Source: Paenibacillus sedimenti (GTDB lineage: Bacteria; Bacillota; Bacilli; Paenibacillales; NBRC-103111). Taken from it: DNA of 64,000 nt. Position numbers and translations under genes: made by a program. Location of the stretch: NCBI RefSeq assembly GCF_014534655.1, contig NZ_JACVVD010000001.1:310001-374000 (forward strand). Reading direction: 5' to 3'. Shown in pieces: positions 16,606 to 26,900 of the stretch. The notes below the pieces were generated by a model. That model had not been told where the DNA came from. It saw nothing but the letters and a program-made list of their open reading frames with translations, and did not search any database. The number at the start of each line of letters is the position of its first letter. The first letter of the stretch is position 1.

Positions 16606-18048
16606 ATGCGTTTATTTGAGACCATGCTGCTTGTAAGCAATGTATTGGCATGGATTGTTGATAGTTGGTTTAGACGAAGAGCGGTTGGCTTGGCAAGCTG
16701 CGTGGCAGTTATTGGAACTGGCCTGTTACATTTTATTTTCGAAGGCTACAGATGGCAAATGATTCCGCTCTACGGCCTGACGGCGGGTTATATGCTATAT
16801 TTGTTTGTAAACGACAGGCGGTACAAAGAGCGACGTAAGAGGCCCCATTTCATTTGGCGCTTCCTGCTGCCGTTCTTTTTGGCGATTTCTGCGGCACTGC
16901 CCATCCTTTTTCCTGTGTTTAACATCGATTCTCCATCTGGACCCTATTCAGTCGGAACGGTCAATTACCATTGGATCGATGCGTCAAGAGAGGAAATATT
17001 AACGGATACGCCTGAGGATAGGCGGGAGCTGCTCGTACAATTATGGTACCCCGCTCAGAAAGCCGATCAAGGCTCCGCTAAGGAACTATATATACCCGAG
17101 TATCGTCAGATTGGGCAACCGCTGCAGAAGGAATACGGCATTCCTGCTATCATGACTTATTATTTGCGCCATGTACAAACAAATTCTTTTGCGATGGCCC
17201 CTCTTTCTACAGAACTAGCCGAATATCCGCTCATTGTGTTCTCGCACGGGCTGCCAGGAGCGCGGTTTACGAGTACTGCTCAAATGGAGGAGCTGGCAAG
17301 CCACGGCTATCTTGTCGCTGCCATTCAGCATCCGTATTATGCGATGACTACCGTATTTCCCGATCATCGCATTGCGCCTAAGACGAATAAGCTTCCTTCC
17401 GTGATCGATATGGACGGTTGGGATCGACTGATCGAAGTCTGGGTGAAGGATGCGAAGTTTGTGCTGGACCAATTTGAGAGGCTGGATAAGCAAGACCCGC
17501 AAGGTTTGCTAACCGGTAAAATCAATACGGATCAAATCGGCATGCTGGGCCATTCCTTTGGAGGGGCGGCAACGATCCAAACGCTTTATGCCGATCAACG
17601 GCTAAAAGCCGGAATCAACATGGATGGAACTCCTTTCGGCAAAACGATTGTAAACGGGCTCAAACAACCCTTCATGCAGATGAAAACAGAAGTGGAAGAA
17701 ACAAGTAAAAATGCGGAACCGAATGAACAACAGTTGGCGAAGATCGGTGTTAACAAACAGACGTACGACAAATATAAGACTGAGATTCCGGTTCGCAATC
17801 GCGCCTTGTTCGGGAATGGCAGTGGTTATGAGGTAACCATTCGCGGGATCAAGCATATGAGCTTTACGGACTATTATTTATGGTCTCCCGGCCTTCGCCT
17901 CATGGATGGTCTTCGATTATCCCCCAAGCAGGCTCGATATGTCATCAATAGGTATGTGCTCGCTTTTTTTGACACCTATTTGAAGCAAAAGCCATCCGCA
18001 CTATTGGATGCAACGCCATTTAAAGAAGTAACGATTGAGAAGAAATGA
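16606..18048 (+). CDS. Membrane-anchored alpha/beta hydrolase, PAF-acetylhydrolase-like
   Basis: 480 residues from ATG 16606. The first ~120 residues carry about four hydrophobic segments (LLVSNVLAWIVDSWF, AVGLASCVAVIGTGLLHFIF, a tyrosine-rich third, and FLLPFFLAISAALPILFPVF). An extracytoplasmic alpha/beta hydrolase domain follows, with oxyanion-loop region FSHGLPGARF, nucleophile motif GHSFGG (residue ~314) and a histidine in GIKHMSFTDYY near the end. The overall plan resembles PAF-acetylhydrolase/lipase family esterases. It lies 79 bases after the transferase gene and ends at a shared terminator. A lipid or acyl-ester substrate is likely; a link to lipopeptide processing or degradation is speculation from position. 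Confidence 0.8.
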   Translation: MRLFETMLLVSNVLAWIVDSWFRRRAVGLASCVAVIGTGLLHFIFEGYRWQMIPLYGLTAGYMLYLFVNDRRYKERRKRPHFIWRFLLPFFLAISAALPILFPVFNIDSPSGPYSVGTVNYHWIDASREEILTDTPEDRRELLVQLWYPAQKADQGSAKELYIPEYRQIGQPLQKEYGIPAIMTYYLRHVQTNSFAMAPLSTELAEYPLIVFSHGLPGARFTSTAQMEELASHGYLVAAIQHPYYAMTTVFPDHRIAPKTNKLPSVIDMDGWDRLIEVWVKDAKFVLDQFERLDKQDPQGLLTGKINTDQIGMLGHSFGGAATIQTLYADQRLKAGINMDGTPFGKTIVNGLKQPFMQMKTEVEETSKNAEPNEQQLAKIGVNKQTYDKYKTEIPVRNRALFGNGSGYEVTIRGIKHMSFTDYYLWSPGLRLMDGLRLSPKQARYVINRYVLAFFDTYLKQKPSALLDATPFKEVTIEKK

Positions 18049-18073
18049 TTCCGTTACGACCCGCAATGAGAAA

Positions 18074-18124
18074 AGGGCTATCTCGAAAGGTCTGAATTGA
18101 CCTGAGGGATAGCCCTATTTTTAA
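18074..18124. terminator. Bidirectional terminator between convergent esterase and lipase genes
   Basis: The AGGGCTATC-TC arm pairs with GA-(G)-GATAGCCCT. On the + strand it is followed by ATTTTTAAAT, and on the - strand by a shorter T-run, so it can serve both converging genes. Confidence 0.75.
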
Positions 18125-18133
18125 ATAAATGGC

Positions 18134-19726
18134 TTAATGCCTTTCACCCTTTTCGTCGACGTAAATGGAACGAATCAGCGTTCTTTCGAAAGGAATACCT
18201 TTCTCAGTTTGCCCCTTTACGATGAAAGAAGCTTGGTAGACGCCGGGACTGTTTTCGTCAGTGAGATTTACCTCGCTGTTTTCATCAATAGATTCGAGGC
18301 CTTTTATTTTTGTCGTTTGCTTTTTGCCGCCGGCATGGTTGCCCTCAGGAGTAAAATCAACTTGGTATTGGACGTTAAGCTTGCCTCCTTTCAATGAAGC
18401 CTTATCCCACCCAATTTGAGCCTTCGTCTTCTCATTGTTAAGCTTCAATCGAATGGATTTGTCCAAATCGGAATCGTAATGAACGGCCATCAAGTAGCCG
18501 CCGGGTTTAGCGTTTTGTGCCTGGAATGTCCATGCGCCTTGATCGGGATTATTCACTACGGCAATGTGATGCCAAGCATTTTTGAACACTTGTTCGTCTT
18601 GATAAGATGTAACTTGGATACTCGTTTGTTTTCCCGTCGGTGAAATCAGTTCCACTTGATCTGCCTTCTGATCGGAGATCCAGTCTATGGTAAGGCTCCG
18701 AACATCGTTTTCCACAAGAAAGCTTTCGCTGGCTGTTCCATTGTGCGCTCCCCCGCGTACGAGCAAGTTGCTTGCTGTCCCGACTGTAATATCCTGCGGA
18801 GCATCGGAGGGTTTACTGCTTGCAATTGTAACGAGCTCGCTTTGAACGTCAGCTTTAGTTGATGCTGTGCCTGTGGCGGTTAAGTACGGTTTGAATAATG
18901 AAAATGTGGTTGAGCCTTTGCGGATCGTATTATGATCCCATTCACCGACCTTAATCATAGTACCCTTGGGTACATAGGAACTGTTTACGGTAACCACACC
19001 GTCGTTATTTCCGAATAGCGACAAATAAAGTCCGCCGGCAAAGTAAGAGCTGCTAGGTGAGGCGGCCCAGCCTTTTCCGGCAAATGTGTAGAACTTATTG
19101 TAGGAACTATTGGCGTTCGAATCGGTAATAGAACGGAAGTAGCTCATGTAGGAGGTCTGCATGGAATAAGTGGCGTCGTTTTTGTAGCCGATGAGGTCGG
19201 CGAGCCATCCCGCCCAGCTTGAATAAGCAAGATCGGCCAGCTCCGAACCGCGATGCGGGGAACTCAATGTGATCACATTAGTAACGTACGGATAAGCCTT
19301 GTAGTGCACTAGAGCAGCTTGCGTATCCACGCCTCCCTTGCTGTGCGCGACAATCATAAGCTTCTTGTTGAAATATTGGGAGATGACGGCAATTTTTTGA
19401 GCTAGCAGCTGTCCGTTGTCCCACATATTTTTGGGAGTTCCGCCTGAATCGTTCAATTCAATAAAAGCGGTTTGATATCCGTTATTGTAGGCCGTTTGAT
19501 ACATGTCATTGGTGTCATACCAGGAACCGGCATTACTGCCGAGACCTTGTACGAATAAAATGACGGGCAATTTCGAATCCAGATTAGGTGGCGTCGCTCC
19601 CGGCGACCAAGTGCCCGGAACTCTGTTCAGGTTTGGGTTAGAAACGGCAGCGGTGGCAGGCGCAATAACGAAGCTTACTACCAGCATGAATGCTAGAAAG
19701 ACGGAGGCGGCAAATTTCTTCATCAT
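18134..19726 (-). CDS. Secreted triacylglycerol-lipase-like alpha/beta hydrolase
   Basis: 530 residues. The signal peptide is MMKK, a hydrophobic core, then APATAAVS (cleavage near residue 27). The lipase domain covers about 35-290: oxyanion segment ILFVQGLGSNAGSW (56-69), nucleophile Ser129 in AHSKGG, a probable acid in SLFGNNDGVV and the catalytic His in EWDHNTIRKGS. The last ~230 residues form a beta-rich C-terminal extension of unknown function (starting near ASNLLVRGGAHNGT). It should be released and hydrolyse acyl esters outside the cell. The start ATG has AGAGGA about seven bases upstream on the minus strand. It is divergent from the NRPS operon and convergent with the membrane esterase, so it is its own transcription unit. 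Confidence 0.85.
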   Translation of the reverse strand: MMKKFAASVFLAFMLVVSFVIAPATAAVSNPNLNRVPGTWSPGATPPNLDSKLPVILFVQGLGSNAGSWYDTNDMYQTAYNNGYQTAFIELNDSGGTPKNMWDNGQLLAQKIAVISQYFNKKLMIVAHSKGGVDTQAALVHYKAYPYVTNVITLSSPHRGSELADLAYSSWAGWLADLIGYKNDATYSMQTSYMSYFRSITDSNANSSYNKFYTFAGKGWAASPSSSYFAGGLYLSLFGNNDGVVTVNSSYVPKGTMIKVGEWDHNTIRKGSTTFSLFKPYLTATGTASTKADVQSELVTIASSKPSDAPQDITVGTASNLLVRGGAHNGTASESFLVENDVRSLTIDWISDQKADQVELISPTGKQTSIQVTSYQDEQVFKNAWHHIAVVNNPDQGAWTFQAQNAKPGGYLMAVHYDSDLDKSIRLKLNNEKTKAQIGWDKASLKGGKLNVQYQVDFTPEGNHAGGKKQTTKIKGLESIDENSEVNLTDENSPGVYQASFIVKGQTEKGIPFERTLIRSIYVDEKGERH

Positions 19727-20149
19727 TTCATTCCTCTCATTTTTTTCACTTGGCTGGCCAGCCGACTCAATTATCGCACTATTTTCCTAATTTTGTATTT
19801 TAATTGTTTATGAAGAGGGGTCATTTGTGTGTATTATAATTTTTTTTTATAAAGATGATTTTAATTTTAGTAAATTCAATACTTGATTAGTTTAATTGCT
19901 TTTACCAGTTTTATGCAGGTTGGAAGCGATATTTCACCACGTTAATTTTCCTGTTATTAACAATTCGATCACATAAAATTAAATAATTTCCATTATTTTC
20001 TTTATAATCTTTTCTTATTCAGTTAACACTACGCTAATAAATCTTCATTAACTTTAAAGATGGGTCAGGAATATGTTTGGGGACAGGGGGGAAATAACAA
20101 TCTGTTAGGGTTTCTATAAAAAAATAAAAAGAGTGGAAGAGGTAGAGAG
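19727..20149. other. 423-base divergent intergenic region, lipase and NRPS control region
   Basis: There is no gene here. The stretch is very AT-rich in its middle (about 19780-20060) and must carry the promoters of both the lipase (- strand) and the NRPS operon (+ strand). It contains a 12-base perfect palindrome next to the lipase gene, TATAAT hexamers at 19835 and 20003 without convincing -35 boxes, and a weak candidate TTAACA-N16-TTAAAT at 19957-19984 reading toward the NRPS. A G-rich run (about 20079-20092) lies in the presumed leader of the thioesterase gene. None of these promoters is certain. Confidence 0.4.
19752..19763. promoter_or_regulatory. 12-base perfect palindrome upstream of the lipase gene
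   Basis: GGCTGGCCAGCC is self-complementary across all 12 bases and stands out from an AT-rich background, 26 bases before the lipase start codon. It could be an operator or part of the 5' leader; no regulator is known to me for it. Confidence 0.35.
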
Positions 20150-20953
20150 ATGACATCCAAACTTCATTCATGGTTCTTGAATGCAAATGTGAATTCCCGT
20201 GCCGACCTTCGCTTATTTTGCTTTCCGTACGCTGGAGGCGGAGCTTCGGTGTTTCGTGAATGGTCTCGTTTTTTTTCGAAAAATATTGAAGTGTGTCCCG
20301 TTCAGTTACCTGGCAGAGAGAGCAGGGGACTTGAATCTCCCATGACTTCGTTAACGCAAATCGTCCAAGCAATTGTTGTCGAGATCGAACCGTTGCTGCA
20401 TACCCCCTTTGTTTTTTTCGGTCATAGCATGGGCGCCTTGATCGCCTATGAAACAGCCCGCCAAATAAGCAAAAAGTATGGAAAACATCCCGTTCATTTA
20501 TTTGTTTCAGGGCGTTCTGGTCCCAGATTTCCTTATACGAAGAAAAAGCTTCATCAGCTTCCGGATGACCAGTTCAAAAATGAGCTGAGACGGATGAACG
20601 GCACGCCGGAAGCGGTGCTGCAGAATGAGGAGTTGATGCAGCTTCTAATGCCAAGGCTTCGAGCCGACTTCGAAGTATGTGAAACTTATGCCTATATTCA
20701 GGATCAGCCGCTGCAATGCCCGATATCCGCTTTCAGCGGGAATGCAGATTACGATGTCAGCGTTGCCTCTTTGGCCGCATGGAATGAGCATACGCTTAAC
20801 GAATTTAAGCTGCATATGTTTGATGGAGATCATTTTTTTCTGCATAACCAGCAAGAAAATGTCATGCAGACGGTTATCGATAGCATTCACCCAATCCCTG
20901 CGATCCCTGCTCAAAAGCAAGTCGTTCACACAGGCAACGTTATCTGGCTTTAG
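20150..20953 (+). CDS. Type II (external) thioesterase of the NRPS operon
   Basis: 267 residues of the SrfAD/GrsT family. The alpha/beta hydrolase signature includes FCFPYAGGGASVF (23-35), QLPGRESRG, nucleophile Ser93 in FGHSMGALIAYE, acid in GNADYDVS and catalytic His in FDGDHFFLHN. These stand-alone enzymes hydrolyse wrong acyl or aminoacyl groups from phosphopantetheine arms and so keep the assembly line active. It is the first gene of the NRPS operon, 31 bases before the first synthetase. The site GAGGTAGAGAG precedes its ATG. Confidence 0.93.
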   Translation: MTSKLHSWFLNANVNSRADLRLFCFPYAGGGASVFREWSRFFSKNIEVCPVQLPGRESRGLESPMTSLTQIVQAIVVEIEPLLHTPFVFFGHSMGALIAYETARQISKKYGKHPVHLFVSGRSGPRFPYTKKKLHQLPDDQFKNELRRMNGTPEAVLQNEELMQLLMPRLRADFEVCETYAYIQDQPLQCPISAFSGNADYDVSVASLAAWNEHTLNEFKLHMFDGDHFFLHNQQENVMQTVIDSIHPIPAIPAQKQVVHTGNVIWL

Positions 20954-20984
20954 ATAGAGAACAAAACATGGTGGAGGGAACCTA

Positions 20985-23900
20985 ATGTCGAACCAACCGA
21001 CTCACCCGTTAACACATGCGCAAAAAAGAATCTGGTATACGGAGAAATTTTATCCGGGCACGAGTATTTCCAACCTGGGCGGAACGTTTAATCTGAAAGA
21101 TGAAAATTTGAATTACGGGTTGTTAAATCAAGCGATTCTTGAGTTCGTTAGACTGAACGATTCTATTCGGTTACGTGTTCAGGATGAGCACAGCAGCGAA
21201 CCGCGTCAGTACATCGCTTCATTCACTCCATTCGAAATTCCATTCTACGATTTCAGCGGACAAGATGATGCTGACTCCAAGGTGCGCGGGTGGGGCGAAA
21301 AAGGCATGATGCAGCCTTTTCAGCTTCACGATGCCGATTTGTTTGAGTTTGCTATTTTCAAAATAAGCGATGTTGAGGGCCGGGTTTATGTCAAAATTCA
21401 TCATCTGATCTCTGACGGGATCTCGATGGTGCTTGCGGTTAACGAAATCATCGATATCTACGTAGGTCTGGTAAACGGAGAGGACTCTATTCAAGATAAG
21501 CCAATGTCGTACGTGGACTACGTTCGGTCAGAACCTGAATACGAGGCTTCGGACCGTTACCTGAAGGATCAAAAATTTTGGCATGAGGAATTTCAAAGCA
21601 TACCGGAATTTACAAGTTTGAAAACATACGATTTGTACCGTGTCAGCACCGAAGCGGCGAGAGAATCGCTGATCATTTCACCAACGCTGCGCGATGAGAT
21701 TACAGGATTTTGCAAAGAACATAACGTTAGTGTATTTACGCTGTTTGTTGCTATGCTGTTTACATACATTTATCGCGTCACCTCTTATGAAGACATCGTG
21801 CTTGGCACCAATTTCTCCAATCGGACGAACGCAAAAGAAAAAAATATGCTCGGCATGTTCGTCAGCACGACGCCGTTTAGAATGCTGGTAGAGCCTGAGC
21901 TGGACGCACTTTCGTTTATCCGCAAGGTCGGCAAAAAGCAGATGAACATTTTCAGATATCAAAAATATCCTTATAATGTGCTGGTGGGCGATTTGCGGGA
22001 AAAGCACAGCGACATCAGCAGGCTGTTCGGCGTTTTCGTGGAATACCAGGTGATGGAATGGCAGAAAAAAGACGGGATCGAATACGTGACAGAACCGTTT
22101 GGCAATGGGGACGAAGCCAACGACTTCATCATACATATCAAAGATCGTATGGACATAGACCAACTGCAGCTGGACATCGATTATCGTACGGGCTTATTTA
22201 CGAGTGAAGAAATCTCTGCCATGTTAGAGCACATGCTCATGCTGCTAAAGGATGTATTGGAAAATCCGGGCAAACCGTTGTTTGCGCTGGAGTTCTGTAC
22301 GGAGCAGGAGAAGCATCGGCTGCTTCATCAATTATCAGGTATTGATGCTGATTATCCGATAGAACAAACGATCCATGGGATGTTTGAAATACAAGCGGAG
22401 AGGGTGCCGGATCGCATTGCGGTCAGTTTCGGCAGCGAGAGCCTTACTTACCGTGAGCTGAACGAACGTTCCAACCGTTTGGCGAGAATGCTTCGCGATT
22501 ATGGCGTGAAGCCTGACGATCGGGTTGGTCTTATGGTGGATCGTACTGTGGAAATGTTCGTAGGCATCCTTGCCATATTAAAAGCCGGCGGCGCGTATGT
22601 GCCTCTGGATCCGGATTATCCCGAAGAGCGAATCCAGTTTATGCTTGAAGATAGCGGGGCTCTGCTTTTGCTTACTGAAGTACAGTGGCAGGAAAAAGTA
22701 CCTTTTACGGGAATTGTTTTGGTCATCGATATGGATCGGCTTTCCTATGGCGATAGTTCCAATTTGCCGGTCGTAAACCAGCCGTCCGATATGGCTTATA
22801 TCATTTACACCTCCGGTACGACAGGAAAGCCTAAGGGTGTTATGATCGAACATCGCAATGTGGTCCGGCTGCTGATTAACGACAAGCTGCAGTTTAACTT
22901 TAGCGACAATGACGCGTGGACCTTATTCCATTCGTTCAGCTTTGACTTCTCGGTATGGGAAATGTACGGCGCCCTATTATACGGTGGCAAATGCGTGGTG
23001 ATTCCGAGGATTATTGCGCAGAATCCGAAGGAATTTGTTCAGCTTCTCCGACAAGAAAAAGTAACTGTGTTGAATCAGACGCCTACTGCATTTTATGCGT
23101 TGATTAATGAAGAGCTGCAGCAGGAAGATAGCGAGCTATCGATCCGTTATGTCATTTTCGGCGGTGAGGCGCTGAACCCGATGATGCTGAAGCCGTGGCG
23201 CAACAAGTATCCGGAAACAAAGCTGATCAATATGTACGGGATTACGGAAACAACGGTACATGTTACGTTTAAGGAGATTGGCGAAAAGGAAATTGAGACG
23301 AATGTAAGCAATATCGGAACGCCGATTCCGACGTTGACCTGTTATATTTTTGACCAAAACCGGAATCTGGTGCCCATGGGCGTAGTGGGTGAAATGTACG
23401 TCGGCGGAGCAGGGGTAGCCAGAGGCTATTTGAATCGTGACGAACTGACGCAAGATCGTTTCATCATGAATCCGTATAAGCCGGGTGAACGGTTGTACAA
23501 ATCCGGTGATTTAGCCAAAATGCTGCCAAACGGAGAAATGGAGTATTTGGGCCGGATCGACAATCAGGTGAAAATACGCGGTCACCGCATCGAAATCGGC
23601 GAAATCGAAACGAGATTGCTTCAGCACCCGATGATTCATGAGGTGACCGTCATTGCGCTCGAGGATGCGCAAGCCCAAAAATATTTGTGTGCCTATCTGG
23701 TCAGCGATACGGAACTCATGGTATCTGAACTGCGCATGCACCTGGGGCTGGAGCTTCCGGCGTACATGATCCCTTCGCACTTTGTACAATTGGATAAAAT
23801 GCCGATCACCGGGAACGGCAAGATTGACCGAAGAGCGCTGCCCAAGCCGACAGGGGCTGCTGTGACCGGCCGTGAATATATGCCGCCAAGCACCGAAACG

Positions 23901-26900
23901 GAAGAAAAGCTTGTCATGATTTGGCAAGACATCTTGGAGCAGGAAAGAATCGGCGTACAAGATAATTTTTTTGAATTGGGCGGCCACTCCTTAAAGGCGA
24001 TGCAAATCATTTCGCGCGTCCATCAGCTTTTATCCGTGGAACTTCCGCTTCGCGTTTTGTTTGAGACGCCAACGATTACTGAAATTTCTCTGTATATCGA
24101 TCAAGCGACTAAAGAAACTTACACCTCGATTTTACCCGCTGAACAGCAGGAATATTACCCTCTATCCTCATCTCAGAAGCGACTTTACGTGTTGAACCAA
24201 TTCGAAGGTACGGGAACGACCTATAATATGCCCGGCGTTTTTACCGTTGAAGGACCGCTCGATCCAAGCCGATTGGAAGCTGCCTTTAACCGATTGGCTG
24301 CTCGTCACGACATGCTTCGAACTTCTTTTCATACGATTGATGGAAACCCTGTACAAAAAGTACACGACCACGTAGATTTTACCATTCAACATTATGATCA
24401 TGGGGCCAACGACTCTATTGAGGACCTGGTTTCCAAGTTTGTCCGGTCATTTGAGCTGGATCAAGCACCGTTAATTCGAATCGGACTTGCACAAATCGAT
24501 GAACACCGCCATCTGTTCCTGTTTGACATGCATCACATCATCTCCGATGCGCTGTCGATCGAGATTCTCATTGACGAACTGGCGGCATTATACCGGGGCA
24601 TGGAACCTGCGGCAAAACCGGTATCTTATAAAGATTTCGCGGTCTGGCAGCATGATGCTTTTCAGTCAGGCGCTTTGAAAAAGCAGGAAGCTTACTGGCT
24701 TGAAGCTTTTGCCGGGGACATTCCTGTACTGGGTATGCCTGCCGATTTCCCGCGTCCGGCGGTGCAAAGCTTTGAAGGCGACAGCATCCTGTTCGGAACC
24801 GGCCAACAATTGATGATTCGTTTAAACCAACTAGCCGCAGAAACAGGCACGACAATGTACATGCTGCTGCTTGCAGCTTACAACGTTCTACTCGCTAAAT
24901 ATGGGAACCAGAACGATATCGTTGTCGGGACGCCTGTTGCAGGTCGATCACACCCGGATGTGCAGCATACGATCGGCATGTTCGTGAGCACGCTTGCTCT
25001 CCGAAACCGACCGACAGCTGACTTAAGCTTTCGTGCATTTCTGGAGGAAGTAAAACGGAACGCGCTTCTAGCTTTTGAACATCAGGATTATCCATTTGAG
25101 TCGCTGGTGGAAAAGCTGGATGTCGCAAGAGACATGAGCAGAAATCCTTTGTTCGATACGATGTTCAGCCTGCAGATGAAAGACCTGATGAAGCTGGAAT
25201 TCGACGAATCATTAACTTTCGTGCCATATGTTTCGGATAACCGCATCTCCAAATTCGATCTTTCTTTGGAAGCGACGGAGAAAGAACTGGAGCTTGTCTT
25301 CCAACTGGAATACAGTACCAAGCTGTTTACGAAATCGACGATGGAGCGATTGGCCGGACATTATATCGAAATTTTAAAAAGTGTGACGGAAAGTCCGGAT
25401 ATCGTCTTAGCAGATATCGCAATCGTAACAGGGGATGAAAAGCGGTTGCTCCTGGAAGAGTTCAATGAGACGAACCGTGAATATCCTTCAGGCAAAACAT
25501 TCCCGGAGCTTTTTGAAGAGCAGGCTAAGAAAACGCCGGATCAGGTGGCCGTTATTTGTGAAGAGGATATGCTGACCTACCGTACGCTTAACAACATGGC
25601 AAACCAGCTCGCTCGAAGGCTTCGTATCAAGGGTATTCAATCGGAGAGCGTCGTAGGAATTATGGTTGAACGTTCGATTGATATGATTATCGGCGTACTC
25701 GCGGTTTGGAAAGCGGGAGGCACCTATTTGCCGATTGATCCCGAGTATCCGGACGATCGGATTCAATATATGCTGGAGGACAGCCGGGCGGAGCTGTTGT
25801 TATCCAATCGGGCGATAGCCGGCCGTGTAGTTTTTGATAAAGAGATCATTTGTTTTGAGGATAACGGCTTGTACTCGGAAGCTGCTTCCAATCTGGGAAT
25901 CAGCCCGGCCGAGAACCAACTTGCCTATATTATCTATACATCCGGCACGACCGGACGTCCCAAAGGCGTCATGATCGAGCACGCCAGCTATACGAATGTC
26001 GCTTTTGCCTGGAGAGAGGCATATCAGCTGGACACGTTCCAGGTCAACTTGCTGCAGATGGCGAGCTTTGCCTTCGACGTATTTGCTGGAGACATGGCCA
26101 GAGCCTTGCTGAACGGAGGCAAGCTGATCATTTGCCCGAACGATGTAAAGCTGGATCCGGCTTCGCTCTACGAATTGATACGGAAGTATCAAATCAACAT
26201 TTTTGAATCGACGCCGGCGCTCATTGTTCCTTTGATGCAATATATCTATGATCAGGGGCTGGATATTAGCCAACTGAAGCTGCTTATCCTCGGATCGGAC
26301 AGCTGTTCTGCCGAAGATTTTGCCAATCTGCGCTCACGCTTCGGAGACGGGATGCGCATTGTGAACAGCTATGGCGTGACGGAAGCTTGCATCGATTCCA
26401 GCTTCTATGAACATACGGAAGAATCACTGCCGTATTTCGGCAATGTGCCGATCGGCAAGCCGCTGCCGAACATGAAATTTTATGTGTTGGATCAGCAGCT
26501 TAGACTGCAGCCGATCGGTGTTCCCGGCGAGCTTTGCATCGGCGGCATCGGGGTTGCACGCGGTTACTATAATCAGCCTGAGCTGACCGCCGACAAGTTT
26601 GTCGATAATCCGTTTGTCCCTGGGGAACGCATGTATCGCACAGGGGATATGGCCAGATGGATGCCGGACGGTAACATTGAGTTCCTCGGAAGAGGCGACC
26701 ATCAAGTTAAAATAAGAGGCTATCGCATCGAGCTGGGCGAAATCGAAGCAAGCTTGCTGAAGCACGGCAGCGTCAAGGAAGCTGTTGTAATCGCTAGGGA
26801 CGACAGCATGCAGCAAAAATATTTGTGCGCGTATCTTGTTGCTCGAGATGAGCTAACGATTACAGAGATTCGTGACCATTTGTCAGATTTGCTGCCGGCT

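Noticed and set aside
20003-20008. TATAAT as the -10 box of the NRPS promoter
   Set aside because: The region is so AT-rich that such hexamers are expected by chance, and no acceptable -35 lies 16-18 bases upstream.
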